Shown here one piece after another: positions 33,995 through 43,687 of a stretch of 64,000 bases of DNA. Source of the stretch: Comamonas terrae (GTDB lineage: Bacteria > Pseudomonadota > Gammaproteobacteria > Burkholderiales > Burkholderiaceae_C); assembly GCF_001544075.1 (NCBI RefSeq), contig NZ_BCNT01000007.1, forward strand, positions 124,001 to 188,000. Reading direction: 5' to 3'. A program made the translations under genes and the position numbers. Numbering within the stretch: the stretch's first letter is position 1; the number at the start of each line of letters is the position of its first letter. The notes under the pieces are model-generated. The model worked only from the letters and a program-made list of their open reading frames with translations. It did not search any database and had not been told where the DNA came from.

Positions 33995-34609
33995 CTACTG
34001 TTCATCCGGTTGTTGTGCAGCATCCGGGGCCAGATGCGCCCGCAAGGTCTCCAGTATTTCCTCCGAAAGTGCCGGGTTGCCTGCGGCGGTGGCGCGGGCC
34101 AGTACCAAGGCACCCACCATGCTGCTGAGGGTCACGATGGTCCGGGTACGCCTGGCAGCCTCTTCGCCTTCAAGCACATGCATGAAGCGCTGAATGTTGC
34201 GTTCCACGCCCTGGGCAAAAACTTCCGACATTTCCGGTCCGGCCCGTGCGGCATCTGCGGCCAATGCCGCGGCAGGGCAGCCTTCTCCGGGATGATCGCG
34301 GTGGTTCGCGGAAAGATAGGCATGCACCAGCGCGCGAAGTCTTTGAGTACCTGGCGCAGAGGTTTCGGCCTGTGAAGATTCCAGCCTGTCCAGCGGCGTG
34401 ATCGTCCAGTCGAATGCGCGCAAGCAGGCCTCGCGTGCCAGGGCATCCTTGGACTCGAAATGCCGGTACAGCCCTCCATGCGTCAGGCCCGCATCGCGAG
34501 TGATCTCTGCCACCCCCACGCCGTCCAGCCCCTTTTCTCGATAAAGGCGCGCAGCGGCCTCCACGATGCCTTCGCGATTTTCGGCAGCCTGTACTTTGCT
34601 CACTTTCAT
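33995..34609 (-). CDS. TetR/AcrR family transcriptional regulator
   Basis: A 204-residue TetR regulator. The N-terminal helix-turn-helix (residues 10-55) shows the typical Leu-Tyr-Arg-Glu-Lys-Gly, Asp-Ala-Gly-Leu-Thr-His-Gly-Gly-Leu-Tyr-Arg-His-Phe pattern; the C-terminal ligand domain (residues 75-190) contains the Gly-Cys-Pro-Ala-Ala-Ala-Leu-Ala segment common in a subgroup that senses reactive or acyl compounds. It is divergent from a FabF-like gene. Two palindromic sites in the 106-bp gap are the likely operators, so it probably represses itself and the synthase. The inducer is unknown. Confidence 0.9.
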   Translation of the reverse strand: MKVSKVQAAENREGIVEAAARLYREKGLDGVGVAEITRDAGLTHGGLYRHFESKDALAREACLRAFDWTITPLDRLESSQAETSAPGTQRLRALVHAYLSANHRDHPGEGCPAAALAADAARAGPEMSEVFAQGVERNIQRFMHVLEGEEAARRTRTIVTLSSMVGALVLARATAAGNPALSEEILETLRAHLAPDAAQQPDEQ

Positions 34610-34614
34610 TTTTT

Positions 34615-34661
34615 AGATGATACCCATCATCAAAACTCATTTATGATGATGGTCATCATCA
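34615..34661. promoter_or_regulatory. Tandem palindromic operators between tetR and fabF-like gene
   Basis: Two sites lie 29 bp apart, centre to centre. The right one (34644-34661) is a perfect palindrome, TGATGATG-GT-CATCATCA. The left one (34615-34632) is AGATGATA-CC-CATCATCA, sharing the right half exactly. The 29-bp spacing is close to three helical turns. The left site begins 6 bases upstream of the tetR start codon. Confidence 0.85.
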
Positions 34662-34715
34662 ATAATGCCGGATCCGCCTTCAACAAGGCTGGGACTGGCA
34701 AGCGAAAGGTGCAGC

Positions 34716-35987
34716 ATGGGTCGTCGGGTCGTCATCACCGGCTTGGGTTTGGTATCCCCTCTCGGATGCAATGTGGAACTGGCTTGGCAACGCCTGCTGG
34801 CTGGCCAGTCAGGAGTGCGCGCCCTGGATGCCTCGGTGTCCGAAGGCACGGGCGTGGGCATCGCCGGGCGGGTGCCGGATCTGCAAGAGGACCCGCAGGC
34901 CGGCTGGAGCGCCGAGGACGCCATTTCAGCAAAGGAGCTGCGCCGCATGGACCGCTTCATTGCGTTCGCCCTGGGGGCGGCCGATGCGGCCCTGGCGCAT
35001 GCGCGGTGGGCCCATGCTAGCGTTGAGCAGCAAGAGCGTGCGGCAACCGTCATCGGCTCCGGCGTGGGCGGCTTCGGCACCATTGCGCAAGCCGTGCGCA
35101 CGACGGACGGAAAAGGGCCGCAGCGCCTGTCGCCGTTCACCGTCCCGGCTTTCCTGGCCAATCTGGCCGCAGGGCAGGTGTCGATCCGGCACCAGCTCAA
35201 GGGCCCGATCGGGGCTCCAGTCACCGCCTGCGCTGCCAGCATCCAGGCCATCGGCGATGCGGCACGCCTGATCTGCAACGACGAGGCGGATATGGCCCTC
35301 TGCGGGGGCAGCGAAGCCACCATTGACCGGGTGGCCCTGGGCAGCTTTGCGGCGGCCAAGGCCGTGGCAACTCACTGCGACGGCGATCCCGCCCGGGTTT
35401 CCCGGCCCTTCGATAGGACGCGCAATGGCTTTGTCATGGCCGAAGGGGCCGGCCTGCTGGTGCTGGAGTCCCTGGACCATGCCTTGGCGCGTGGGGCCAG
35501 GCCGTTGGCCGAGGTGGTGGGCTACGGTACCTCTGCCGATGCCTACCATGTCACTTCAGGCCCGGAGGATGGAGCCGGCGCCGTGCGCTCCATGCGCATG
35601 GCATTGCGCCATGCCCGTTTGCAACCCGGCGCTATCCAGCACCTGAATGCCCACGCCACTTCCACCCCGGTGGGCGATAGCGGCGAGCTGGCAGCCATTC
35701 GCCAGGTATTCGGAACAGGCTCCGGCCCTTCGATTACCGCCACGAAATCCGCTCTGGGCCACATGCTGGGCGCTGCCGGCGGGGCTGCCGCCATCTTCAC
35801 CGTATTGGCCCTGCGCGACCAGATCGCACCGCCCATACTCAATCTGGAAACCCCGGACCCGCTGGCAGACGGCCTGGACCTGATCGCTGGAAATGCGCGT
35901 GCGCATGCCATGGAGCACGCCATGCTCAATGGGTTCGGCTTCGGCGGCGTGAATGCGTCCTTGGTCCTGAAGAGATTCACAGGCTGA
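34716..35987 (+). CDS. Beta-ketoacyl-ACP synthase II (FabF-like), TetR-controlled
   Basis: A 423-residue condensing enzyme of the FabF type. The Cys-His-His triad is intact: Cys172 (Thr-Ala-Cys-Ala-Ala-Ser), His313 (Asn-Ala-His-Ala-Thr-Ser-Thr) and His349 (Lys-Ser-Ala-Leu-Gly-His-Met-Leu-Gly). It would elongate acyl-ACP with malonyl-ACP. It is not in a fab operon with acpP and fabG; instead it pairs with a divergent TetR gene, so it is probably a paralog under separate control. The ATG at 34716 starts Met-Gly-Arg-Arg-Val-Val-Ile-Thr-Gly, the standard N-terminus; an upstream Met at 34665 lies too close to the operators. Confidence 0.9.
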   Translation: MGRRVVITGLGLVSPLGCNVELAWQRLLAGQSGVRALDASVSEGTGVGIAGRVPDLQEDPQAGWSAEDAISAKELRRMDRFIAFALGAADAALAHARWAHASVEQQERAATVIGSGVGGFGTIAQAVRTTDGKGPQRLSPFTVPAFLANLAAGQVSIRHQLKGPIGAPVTACAASIQAIGDAARLICNDEADMALCGGSEATIDRVALGSFAAAKAVATHCDGDPARVSRPFDRTRNGFVMAEGAGLLVLESLDHALARGARPLAEVVGYGTSADAYHVTSGPEDGAGAVRSMRMALRHARLQPGAIQHLNAHATSTPVGDSGELAAIRQVFGTGSGPSITATKSALGHMLGAAGGAAAIFTVLALRDQIAPPILNLETPDPLADGLDLIAGNARAHAMEHAMLNGFGFGGVNASLVLKRFTG

Positions 35988-36163
35988 GCTCCACCTTCCG
36001 CGGAAGCCGAGACGAGCCAGAGACCCTCGCTGCTGCCCCGGTGGCTGCTCGGTCCGGGGCAGGAAGCGATCACGTCCGGTTCTTTGGCGGTTTTGCCCCT
36101 TGGCGTCCCAGCCGGACAAAAAGCGTTGTCCGCCACAGGCCAGTGGCTCTAGACTGCGGGTCC

Positions 36164-36538
36164 ATGAGCTCTTTCACCTCTTCCGGCCCGCAGCCTGCGG
36201 GCGCCGATTCCGCCCATCTCCGATGGGCGACCCTGTGCGTGGTGGCGACGACGGTGGCCAGCGCCGAGGAAGCCGAGGACATGGCGCGCGCGCTGGTGGC
36301 CGCCAAGGCGGCGGCCTGTGTGCAGTGCGAGCGCATTGTTTCCTATTACGAATGGGATGGCGTGCTGCAGTCCACGCCCGAATGGCGGCTGATCTGCAAG
36401 ACACTGCCCGAGGTGCTGAACCGGCTGACGGCGCTGATACGCGAGCACCACAGCTACGAGGTACCGCAGATCACCATGCGCACGGAGCGCTGCCTGCCCG
36501 ACTACGCGCAGTGGCTGCATGCCCAGGTCAGGGCCTGA
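36164..36538 (+). CDS. cutA: Divalent cation tolerance protein CutA
   Basis: A 124-residue CutA protein, a small trimeric protein linked to copper and divalent cation tolerance. The family elements Ala-Lys-Ala-Ala-Ala-Cys-Val-Gln-Cys, Tyr-Tyr-Glu-Trp-Asp-Gly and Glu-His-His-Ser-Tyr-Glu-Val-Pro-Gln-Ile are present. The N-terminus has an extra 20-residue Ser/Pro-rich tail beyond the usual start; the Met at 36164 was taken because the longer frame has no family features. A terminator follows within 20 bases. The 176 bp between the fabF-like gene and cutA hold no gene. Confidence 0.9.
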   Translation: MSSFTSSGPQPAGADSAHLRWATLCVVATTVASAEEAEDMARALVAAKAAACVQCERIVSYYEWDGVLQSTPEWRLICKTLPEVLNRLTALIREHHSYEVPQITMRTERCLPDYAQWLHAQVRA

Positions 36539-36557
36539 AAGCGCTTGCACTATGAAA

Positions 36558-36590
36558 AAAGGAGTGCGTTGCGCACTCCTTTCAAGGTTT
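36558..36590 (+). terminator. cutA intrinsic terminator
   Basis: The stem AAAGGAGTGCG / CGCACTCCTTT has a 3-base loop and A- and T-flanks. It is perfect over 11 base pairs and lies directly after cutA. Confidence 0.88.
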
Positions 36591-36620
36591 TTGTGGCTTC
36601 ATAAGCCTGAAATGCAGACA

Positions 36621-36648
36621 TGTCAAGCGCTGGCAGCTATCGATTTAG
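36621..36648. repeat. Dispersed intergenic repeat, family B, copy 1
   Basis: This block lies just downstream of ftsY (minus strand). It includes AAGCGCTGGCAGCTATCGA, which is identical over 19 bases to a segment of copy 3 at 54404-54424. Related copies lie at 41411-41458 and 58300-58345. Confidence 0.6.
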
Positions 36649-36661
36649 TTTGCACGCGGGA

Positions 36662-37816
<1,155 letters not shown>

Positions 37817-37844
37817 TGGCGGGTTCTTAGAATCGCATCATTCT

Positions 37845-39317
37845 ATGAAACATGTACGTGCACTCCCTGTACTGGGCTTAATGGCCTGTTTGAGCGCTGG
37901 GGCAGCCTTGGCTGCGCCGGGCGCATCGTCCCCAACCACGCCCGCCGCGGCAGCTGCGGCGGCTGCGCCCGCCGTGCAGCAATTCACGCTGAAGAACGGC
38001 ATGCAGCTCATCGTGCAGCCCGACCGGCGCGCGCCCACGGCCGTGCACATGGTGTGGGTGCGCGTGGGCTCCATGGACGAGGTGGACGGTACCTCGGGCG
38101 TGGCCCATGCGCTGGAGCACATGATGTTCAAGGGCTCCAGGAAGCTGGCGCCCGGCGAGTTCTCGCGCCGCGTCGCAGCCCTGGGCGGACAGGAGAATGC
38201 CTTCACCACGCGTGACTACACGGGCTATTACCAGCAGATTCCGGCCAACCGGCTGGAGGAGGTCATGCGGCTCGAATCCGACCGCTTTGCCAACAACCAG
38301 TGGCCCGACGAGGAGTTCAAGAAGGAGATCGAAGTCGTCAAGGAAGAGCGCCGCATGCGCACCGAGGACCAGCCGCGCTCCGTGCTCATGGAGCAACTGA
38401 TGGCCTCGACCTTCATGGTCTCGCCCTACCACCGCCCCGTGGTGGGCTGGATGACGGACCTGGATGCCATGACGCCTGCCGATGTGCGCGATTTCCACAA
38501 GCGCTGGTATGTGCCGGCCAATGCCGCCGTCGTGGTGGCGGGCGATGTGGACGTGGCCCAGGTGCGCGCCTGGGCCGAAAAATACTACGGCAGCATTCCG
38601 GCCCGCGCCCTGCCCGAGCGCAAGCCGCGCACCGAGCCGGCGCAGGTCGGCGTGCGCCGCATCGAGGTCAAGCAGCCCGCGCAGCAGGCTTTCATCGCCA
38701 TGGCTTACCGCGTGCCCACGCTCAGGGCCGTGGAGAACCTGCAGCCGACCGACAAGGACGCACTGGCGCTGCTGGTGCTCTCGGCCGTGCTCGACGGCTA
38801 TGACGGCGCCCGCCTGGAGCGCGCCCTGGTGCAGGGTGAGGGAAGCCCGAATGGCCGCGTGGCCGACAGCGCGGGCAGTTCGGCCTCGGTCATGGGCCGC
38901 GGCCCCAGCCTGTTCATACTGAGCGGCGTGCCCGCGGCCGGCAAGGCGCCGGCCGATGTCGAGGCCGGCCTGCGTGCGCAGATCCGCAAGATCGCCGCCG
39001 AAGGCGTGCAGGCCGACGAGCTGGCGCGCGTGAAGACGCAGTGGATGGCCTCCAACGTCTACGAGCGCGATTCCGTCATGGGCCAGGCCCAGAACCTGGG
39101 CAGCTACTGGATCCAGGGCATGCCGCTGGATGCGGAAGACAGGCTGCTGGCCGAACTCCGCAAGATCACCTCGGACGACATCAAGGCCGTGGCCGCCAAA
39201 TACTTTGGCGACGACCAGCTGACCGTGGGCACGCTGGTGCCCCAGCCGCTGCCTGCGGGCGGCAAGCCGCAGCAGCCCATGTCCGGCAAGACCGATACCG
39301 GCGGCGCCGTGCACTGA
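37845..39317 (+). CDS. M16 family zinc metallopeptidase, catalytic subunit
   Basis: A 490-residue pitrilysin-family (M16) protease with a signal peptide ending near Ala-Ala-Leu-Ala-Ala. The inverted zinc motif His-Ala-Leu-Glu-His is at about residue 90, and the distal Glu is in the following acidic helix (Lys-Glu-Ile-Glu-Val-Val-Lys-Glu-Glu). It degrades peptides in the periplasm. An Ala-rich stretch (about residues 30-45) links the signal to the mature domain. It is followed, 18 bp later, by a homologue that lacks the zinc motif; the two probably form a catalytic/non-catalytic heterodimer. Confidence 0.92.
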   Translation: MKHVRALPVLGLMACLSAGAALAAPGASSPTTPAAAAAAAAPAVQQFTLKNGMQLIVQPDRRAPTAVHMVWVRVGSMDEVDGTSGVAHALEHMMFKGSRKLAPGEFSRRVAALGGQENAFTTRDYTGYYQQIPANRLEEVMRLESDRFANNQWPDEEFKKEIEVVKEERRMRTEDQPRSVLMEQLMASTFMVSPYHRPVVGWMTDLDAMTPADVRDFHKRWYVPANAAVVVAGDVDVAQVRAWAEKYYGSIPARALPERKPRTEPAQVGVRRIEVKQPAQQAFIAMAYRVPTLRAVENLQPTDKDALALLVLSAVLDGYDGARLERALVQGEGSPNGRVADSAGSSASVMGRGPSLFILSGVPAAGKAPADVEAGLRAQIRKIAAEGVQADELARVKTQWMASNVYERDSVMGQAQNLGSYWIQGMPLDAEDRLLAELRKITSDDIKAVAAKYFGDDQLTVGTLVPQPLPAGGKPQQPMSGKTDTGGAVH

Positions 39318-39335
39318 AAGCCGACGGAGAAACCG

Positions 39336-40691
39336 ATGAAGAGTATGAAAAAGTTAGTGGCCGGCGCGGCATTCGTGGCCGCCAGCATGGGATTCATGAC
39401 CCAGTCCGCCTGGGCCCTGCTGCCGATCGAGCACTGGAAGCAGTCCAGCGGCGCAGAAGTCTGGCTGGTGCAAAGCCCGGGCATCCCCATGGTGGACATA
39501 CAGCTGGCCTTCGACGCCGGCAGCCGCCGCGACCCGCAGGCGCAGGCAGGCCTGGCCACGGCCGTGGCCATGATGGCATCCAAGGGCGTGCGCGCTGCCG
39601 GAGATGCCCCCGCGCTCGACGAAAACGGCCTGGGCCAGGCCTGGGCCGACCTGGGGGCCAGCTTTGGCGCCAGCGCCGCGCGCGACAGCTTCACCTATGG
39701 CCTGCGCTCGCTGACCGAACCCGACCTGCTGCAGCGCTCCATTGCACTGGCCGCGCGCCAGGTGGCCACGCCCAGCTGGCCCGAGGCCGTGTGGCAGCGC
39801 GACCGCGAGCGCTGGGCCGCCGCCCTCAAGGAGGCCGATACGCGTCCGGGCACGGTGGTGTCCAAGGCCTTCCGCAAGGACGTGTACGGCAGCCATCCCT
39901 ACGGCTACCAGGCCACGGGCGAGACGCTGGCGCAGATCGACATCCCGGCCATGAAGACCTTCCATCGTGACCTGATCGCGGCCTGCCGCGCCAAGGTCAG
40001 CGTGGTCGGGGCCGTGAGCCGCGAGCAGGCCGATGCCCTGGTCAAACAGCTGCTGGCACCGCTGCAGACCGTCAACGGCGACAACGCGTGCGATCCGCTG
40101 CCGCCGGTGGCCGAAGTGGCGGCGTTGGACAAGCCTGTCACGCAGAACATTCCGTTCCAGTCGGCCCAGGCCCATGTGCTCATCGGCCAGCCCGGCATTG
40201 CGCGCAACAATCCCGATTTCCTGGCCGTGCTGGTGGGCAACCACATCCTGGGCGGCGGCGGCTTCACTTCGCGCCTGACCGAACAGGTGCGCGAAAAGCG
40301 CGGCCTGAGCTATAGCGTGTACAGCGATTTCTCGCCGGGCCTGGACCGCGGCGCCTTCATCGTGGCGTTGCAGACGCGGCCCGACCAGGCCGCCGAGGCC
40401 GTCAAGGTCTCGCAGGAGGTCATCCGCCGGTTCGTGGCCGAAGGGCCGACCGAGAAGGAACTGCAGGCCGCCAAGGACAACCTCATCGGCGGCTTTGCGC
40501 TGCGCATCGACAGCAACAGCAAGCTGCTGGCCAATGTGGCCAATATCGCCTGGAACGGCCTGCCGCTCGACTATCTCGAGCATTGGACGGACAGGGTGCG
40601 GGCGCTGACCGTGAAGGATGTGAAGGCCGCCATGCAGCGCATGCTGCAGCCCGAGCGCATGGTGACGGTGACCGTGGGAGCCCAGCCATGA
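39336..40691 (+). CDS. M16 family peptidase homologue, non-catalytic subunit
   Basis: A 451-residue M16 protein with a signal peptide (Met-Lys-Ser-Met-Lys-Lys-Leu, cleavage near Ala-Trp-Ala). The region aligned with the zinc motif reads Leu-Ala-Thr-Ala-Val-Ala-Met-Met, so it cannot bind zinc in the usual way. The second half has the substrate-gripping Arg/Tyr pair typical of partner subunits (Arg-Glu-Lys-Arg-Gly-Leu-Ser-Tyr-Ser-Val-Tyr). It most likely pairs with the preceding subunit. The stop overlaps the rsmD start (ATGA). Confidence 0.92.
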   Translation: MKSMKKLVAGAAFVAASMGFMTQSAWALLPIEHWKQSSGAEVWLVQSPGIPMVDIQLAFDAGSRRDPQAQAGLATAVAMMASKGVRAAGDAPALDENGLGQAWADLGASFGASAARDSFTYGLRSLTEPDLLQRSIALAARQVATPSWPEAVWQRDRERWAAALKEADTRPGTVVSKAFRKDVYGSHPYGYQATGETLAQIDIPAMKTFHRDLIAACRAKVSVVGAVSREQADALVKQLLAPLQTVNGDNACDPLPPVAEVAALDKPVTQNIPFQSAQAHVLIGQPGIARNNPDFLAVLVGNHILGGGGFTSRLTEQVREKRGLSYSVYSDFSPGLDRGAFIVALQTRPDQAAEAVKVSQEVIRRFVAEGPTEKELQAAKDNLIGGFALRIDSNSKLLANVANIAWNGLPLDYLEHWTDRVRALTVKDVKAAMQRMLQPERMVTVTVGAQP

Positions 40692-41404
40692 GCCGCAGCG
40701 CCCTGAAATTGCACACCCCGGCCGGCCGCAAGGCGCTGGACAAGCTGATGCATGAAGCCCAGCGCAAGGCCGAGGCCCTTGCGGAAACCAGGACCGCGAA
40801 GCCGGGCAAGAGCCCTGCGGCCAGGCCGGTCGCGGCCAAGGCCGCTGCGGGCAGCGGGGAAATCCGTATCATCGGCGGCCAGTGGCGCCGCAAGCGCCTG
40901 CCCGTGGCCCAGCGCCCCGGCCTGCGGCCCACGCCGGACCGGGTGCGCGAAACCCTGTTCAACTGGCTGGGTCAGGACCTGGCCGGCTGGAAATGCGTGG
41001 ATGCATTTGCCGGCACCGGTGCCCTGGGCTTCGAGGCTGCTTCGCGCGGCGCGGCCAGCGTGCTCATGAACGAGCTGGATGCCGGACTGCAGCAGCAGCT
41101 GCAGCGCCTGCAGCAGCAACTGCAGGCCGGCATGGTCAAGCTGCAGCGCGGCGATGCGCTCAGCTGCCTGAAGTCATGCAGCGGGCAGGATTTGGTGCTG
41201 CTGGATCCGCCGTTCGGCCAGGCCGAGCTGTTCGATCCGGCGCTGAAGGCGGCCGCCGAGGCCATCAACGAGGACGGCTATATCTATCTGGAAGCACCCG
41301 AGGCCTGGGACGACGGACGCCTGCAGGCCTTCGGACTTGCGGTATACCGCTATCTCAAGGCTGGCGCCGTGCATGCGCATCTGCTGCGCCGCCAAAAGAA
41401 CTGA
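40688..41404 (+). CDS. rsmD: 16S rRNA (guanine-966-N2)-methyltransferase RsmD
   Basis: A 238-residue rRNA methyltransferase that modifies G966 of 16S rRNA in the 30S subunit. The SAM site is Asp-Ala-Phe-Ala-Gly-Thr-Gly-Ala-Leu-Gly and the catalytic motif is Asp-Pro-Pro-Phe. The family element Arg-Pro-Thr-Pro-Asp-Arg-Val-Arg-Glu-Thr-Leu-Phe-Asn-Trp-Leu is complete. The first ~55 residues are an extra Lys/Ala-rich tail, longer than in most RsmD proteins. It is coupled to the M16 gene upstream and followed by coaD after a family B repeat. Confidence 0.93.
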   Translation: MSRSALKLHTPAGRKALDKLMHEAQRKAEALAETRTAKPGKSPAARPVAAKAAAGSGEIRIIGGQWRRKRLPVAQRPGLRPTPDRVRETLFNWLGQDLAGWKCVDAFAGTGALGFEAASRGAASVLMNELDAGLQQQLQRLQQQLQAGMVKLQRGDALSCLKSCSGQDLVLLDPPFGQAELFDPALKAAAEAINEDGYIYLEAPEAWDDGRLQAFGLAVYRYLKAGAVHAHLLRRQKN

Positions 41405-41410
41405 TGCTCT

Positions 41411-41458
41411 GAATTGAATAGCTTTCGGCGCTTGATGGATCAGCGTTGCAGGCTTTTT
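41411..41458. repeat. Dispersed intergenic repeat, family B, copy 2
   Basis: This lies between rsmD and coaD. It reads GAATAGCTTTCGGCGCTTGA, then AGCGTTGCAGGCTTTTTT, a diverged copy of the TAGCTGCCAGCGCTT block that ends in a T run. The T run with the preceding GC segment might act as a weak terminator. Confidence 0.5.
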
Positions 41459-41478
41459 TACAGATAAAGGGAATTCCA

Positions 41479-41988
41479 ATGCAGCAAGCAGCGCAGACGG
41501 TCCAGGTGCGGGCCGTATACCCGGGCACCTTCGATCCCATCACCCTGGGGCATGAGGACATGGTGCGCCGTGCCAGCCGCATGTTCAGCCATGTCGTCGT
41601 GGCCGTGGCGGCGGGCCACCACAAGAAGACCATGTTCACGCTGGAGGAGCGCCTAGCCATCGTGCGCGGGGCGCTGGCGGATCTGCCCAATGTCTCGGTG
41701 GTCAGTTTCGAAGGTCTGGTGATCGAATGCGTGGCGGCACAGAATGCCCAGGTCATGGTGCGTGGGCTGCGCTCCGGCACGGATTTCGATTACGAATTCC
41801 AGCTGGCCGGCATGAACCGCCATCTCCAGCCCGAAGTGGAGACCTTGTTTCTCACGCCCAATCCGCAGCTGCAGTTCATCAGCAGCACGCTGGTGCGCGA
41901 GATCGCCACGCTGGGCGGTGAAGTGGGCCAGTTTGTCTCGGCCAGCGTGCACGAGCGCTTGCGTGAGAAACTCGGGGCGAAAGCCTGA
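41479..41988 (+). CDS. coaD: Phosphopantetheine adenylyltransferase
   Basis: A 169-residue nucleotidyltransferase that converts 4'-phosphopantetheine and ATP to dephospho-CoA, the fourth step of CoA synthesis. The signature Tyr-Pro-Gly-Thr-Phe-Asp-Pro-Ile-Thr-Leu-Gly-His and the distal Ile-Ser-Ser-Thr-Leu-Val-Arg-Glu motif are intact. The start at 41479 has an AAAGGGAA ribosome site; the upstream Met at 41446 would lie inside the repeat. panB and panC, which act earlier in the pathway, are at the right end of the window. Confidence 0.95.
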   Translation: MQQAAQTVQVRAVYPGTFDPITLGHEDMVRRASRMFSHVVVAVAAGHHKKTMFTLEERLAIVRGALADLPNVSVVSFEGLVIECVAAQNAQVMVRGLRSGTDFDYEFQLAGMNRHLQPEVETLFLTPNPQLQFISSTLVREIATLGGEVGQFVSASVHERLREKLGAKA

Positions 41989-42088
41989 TTCTTGATTGCC
42001 TGCCGCCGTGCCGCTCCAGGCAACCGAGTTTCCCCTCGAAGGCCGCGGCTATACCAAGTGAGCAGCGCGGAGGCCTTTTTAACCGGCC

Positions 42089-43210
42089 TTACAAGGCCAT
42101 GCTGCCCGCGCGTTCCCGGACCACATCGTGAACGAAGCGCAGCTTGCGCCGCGCGCCGGGCGAGATGGTGAACGGGTAGGCGTCCACATGACCCAGGCTG
42201 CGCGTCATGCTGTTGAGCAGCAGGGTCAGCGGCACCCATTGGGCCAGCATGGTGTCGAAATCGGGCCCCGGCCTGGCAAACGGGTCGCGCATGCCCACGG
42301 GCTGTACCATGCCGTCGGGCAGGCGGATGTGCGTGTCGTAGCTGGCTGCGGTTTCCAGCAGGTCCACCATGTGCAGGTAGTGGGCCCAGGTTTCGGCCCA
42401 GTCTTCCCAGGGATGGGCCGTGGCATAGGCGCTGATGTAATCCTCCTGCCAGTGCAAGGTCAGCGGATCCTTGCCGTAATGCACCTTCAGTGCCTGGGCG
42501 TAGTCCTGGCGCTCGTCGCCGAACAGCGCACGAAACGGCTCCAGCCAGTGCGAGCCGGCGATCAGCCTGTCCCAGTAGAAATGGCCCGATTCATGGCGCA
42601 GATGGCCGATCAGGGTACGGTAGGGCTCGTGCAGCGCGAGCCTGCGGCGCACGCGTTCCTCGTCGTCGGCCTCCACCACATTGAGCGTGATCATTCCGTG
42701 GGCATGGCCCGTCAGTACGGGTGCCGCGTCCGGCATGTCGGCCAGCAGCGAAAAGCGCGGATGCTGGTCCGGGTCCGCCTTGCCGTCGGTGCGCATCAGG
42801 CCAAGCTTGGCCGAGGTGTAGAACAGCAGGCGCTTGGCTGCTTCGATCTTGGCCCAGCGCATTTGATTGGCCGGATTGCTGGCGTCGGGCAGCCACAGCG
42901 TTTGCCGGCACGACAGGCACAGATCCTGGTTGTCGTCCTCGGCAATCGCGAAATTGCACAGGCTGATGTCGTGCCGATGGGCGCACAGGCGGTAGCGCAG
43001 CGGCTGGCCGCTGTCGGCGCTAGTGCCTTGCGGCGCCGGCTTGGCGCTGTGCCACCCATGTGGCGGTGAGGGTTCGGGAGCGGATTCAGGTCTCACGCTG
43101 GCCATGCGCAGGCTGTCGGGCAAAAAGGCCAGGGCAGCCCCGCAGTGCACGCATTGCAGGCTTTCGAAAAAAACCAGGTGCCCGCAGGCATCGCAGTTGA
43201 AAACTCGCAT
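42089..43210 (-). CDS. Putative zinc-dependent peptidase with N-terminal zinc ribbon
   Basis: A 373-residue protein with an N-terminal zinc-ribbon-like motif (Cys-Asp-Ala-Cys and Cys-Val-His-Cys, residues 6-24), a second Cys set (about residues 75-100) and a metallopeptidase-like core carrying His-Glu-Ser-Gly-His (HExxH). The segments Phe-Tyr-Trp-Asp-Arg-Leu-Ile and Trp-Glu-Asp-Trp-Ala-Glu-Thr-Trp-Ala-His-Tyr are conserved in this uncharacterized family. It appears cytosolic, as no signal peptide is seen. Substrate unknown. Confidence 0.85.
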   Translation of the reverse strand: MRVFNCDACGHLVFFESLQCVHCGAALAFLPDSLRMASVRPESAPEPSPPHGWHSAKPAPQGTSADSGQPLRYRLCAHRHDISLCNFAIAEDDNQDLCLSCRQTLWLPDASNPANQMRWAKIEAAKRLLFYTSAKLGLMRTDGKADPDQHPRFSLLADMPDAAPVLTGHAHGMITLNVVEADDEERVRRRLALHEPYRTLIGHLRHESGHFYWDRLIAGSHWLEPFRALFGDERQDYAQALKVHYGKDPLTLHWQEDYISAYATAHPWEDWAETWAHYLHMVDLLETAASYDTHIRLPDGMVQPVGMRDPFARPGPDFDTMLAQWVPLTLLLNSMTRSLGHVDAYPFTISPGARRKLRFVHDVVRERAGSMAL

Positions 43211-43295
43211 GGCTCGACTGTAAGGCAGCCTGTGCATCCCCTGAAACAGCAAAACCGGCAGGAGCGCCGGTTCTGCTGCATGTGCGTGGGGATGC

Positions 43296-43616
43296 TCAGG
43301 GGCGCACGACAATGCTGTTGCGCACTTCCCGCACGTTCTTGGTGGTGCGCGCAATTTCGGCGGCGCGTGCCTTCTCGGCTTCCGATTTGGCGAAACCGGA
43401 CAGCTGCACCGTACCGTTGAGCGTCTCCACGCTGATGGCCGTGGCCGAAACGCTCTTGTCCTCGGCCATCTTGGCCTTGACGGCCGCGGTGATGCTGGCG
43501 TCGTCCACATAGGAGCCTACGGTCTGCTGTTCGCGGACCACGGAGCAGGCCGTGGTGCCGAAGACCACGGCGCCGGCCATGGCGGCGATGGCCAGAGCAT
43601 GCATTGCTTTTTTCAT
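43296..43616 (-). CDS. BON domain lipoprotein
   Basis: A 106-residue protein with a lipoprotein signal (Lys-Lys start, Gly-Thr-Thr-Ala-Cys lipobox) and one BON domain (about residues 40-106; Ile-Thr-Ala-Ala-Val-Lys-Ala-Lys, Gly-Thr-Val-Gln-Leu-Ser-Gly). BON domains bind phospholipid surfaces and occur in osmotic-shock proteins such as OsmY. The ATG at 43616 is preferred over a GTG directly before it because of the AAAGGAAA spacing. It is probably transcribed with the two small genes upstream. Confidence 0.88.
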   Translation of the reverse strand: MKKAMHALAIAAMAGAVVFGTTACSVVREQQTVGSYVDDASITAAVKAKMAEDKSVSATAISVETLNGTVQLSGFAKSEAEKARAAEIARTTKNVREVRNSIVVRP

Positions 43617-43687
43617 CACTTTCCTTTCTTCGAGGGTGGGTGGAGGTATGGCGGACAGAGCGACGGGCTGCCGCGAGCGCTTGTTGC

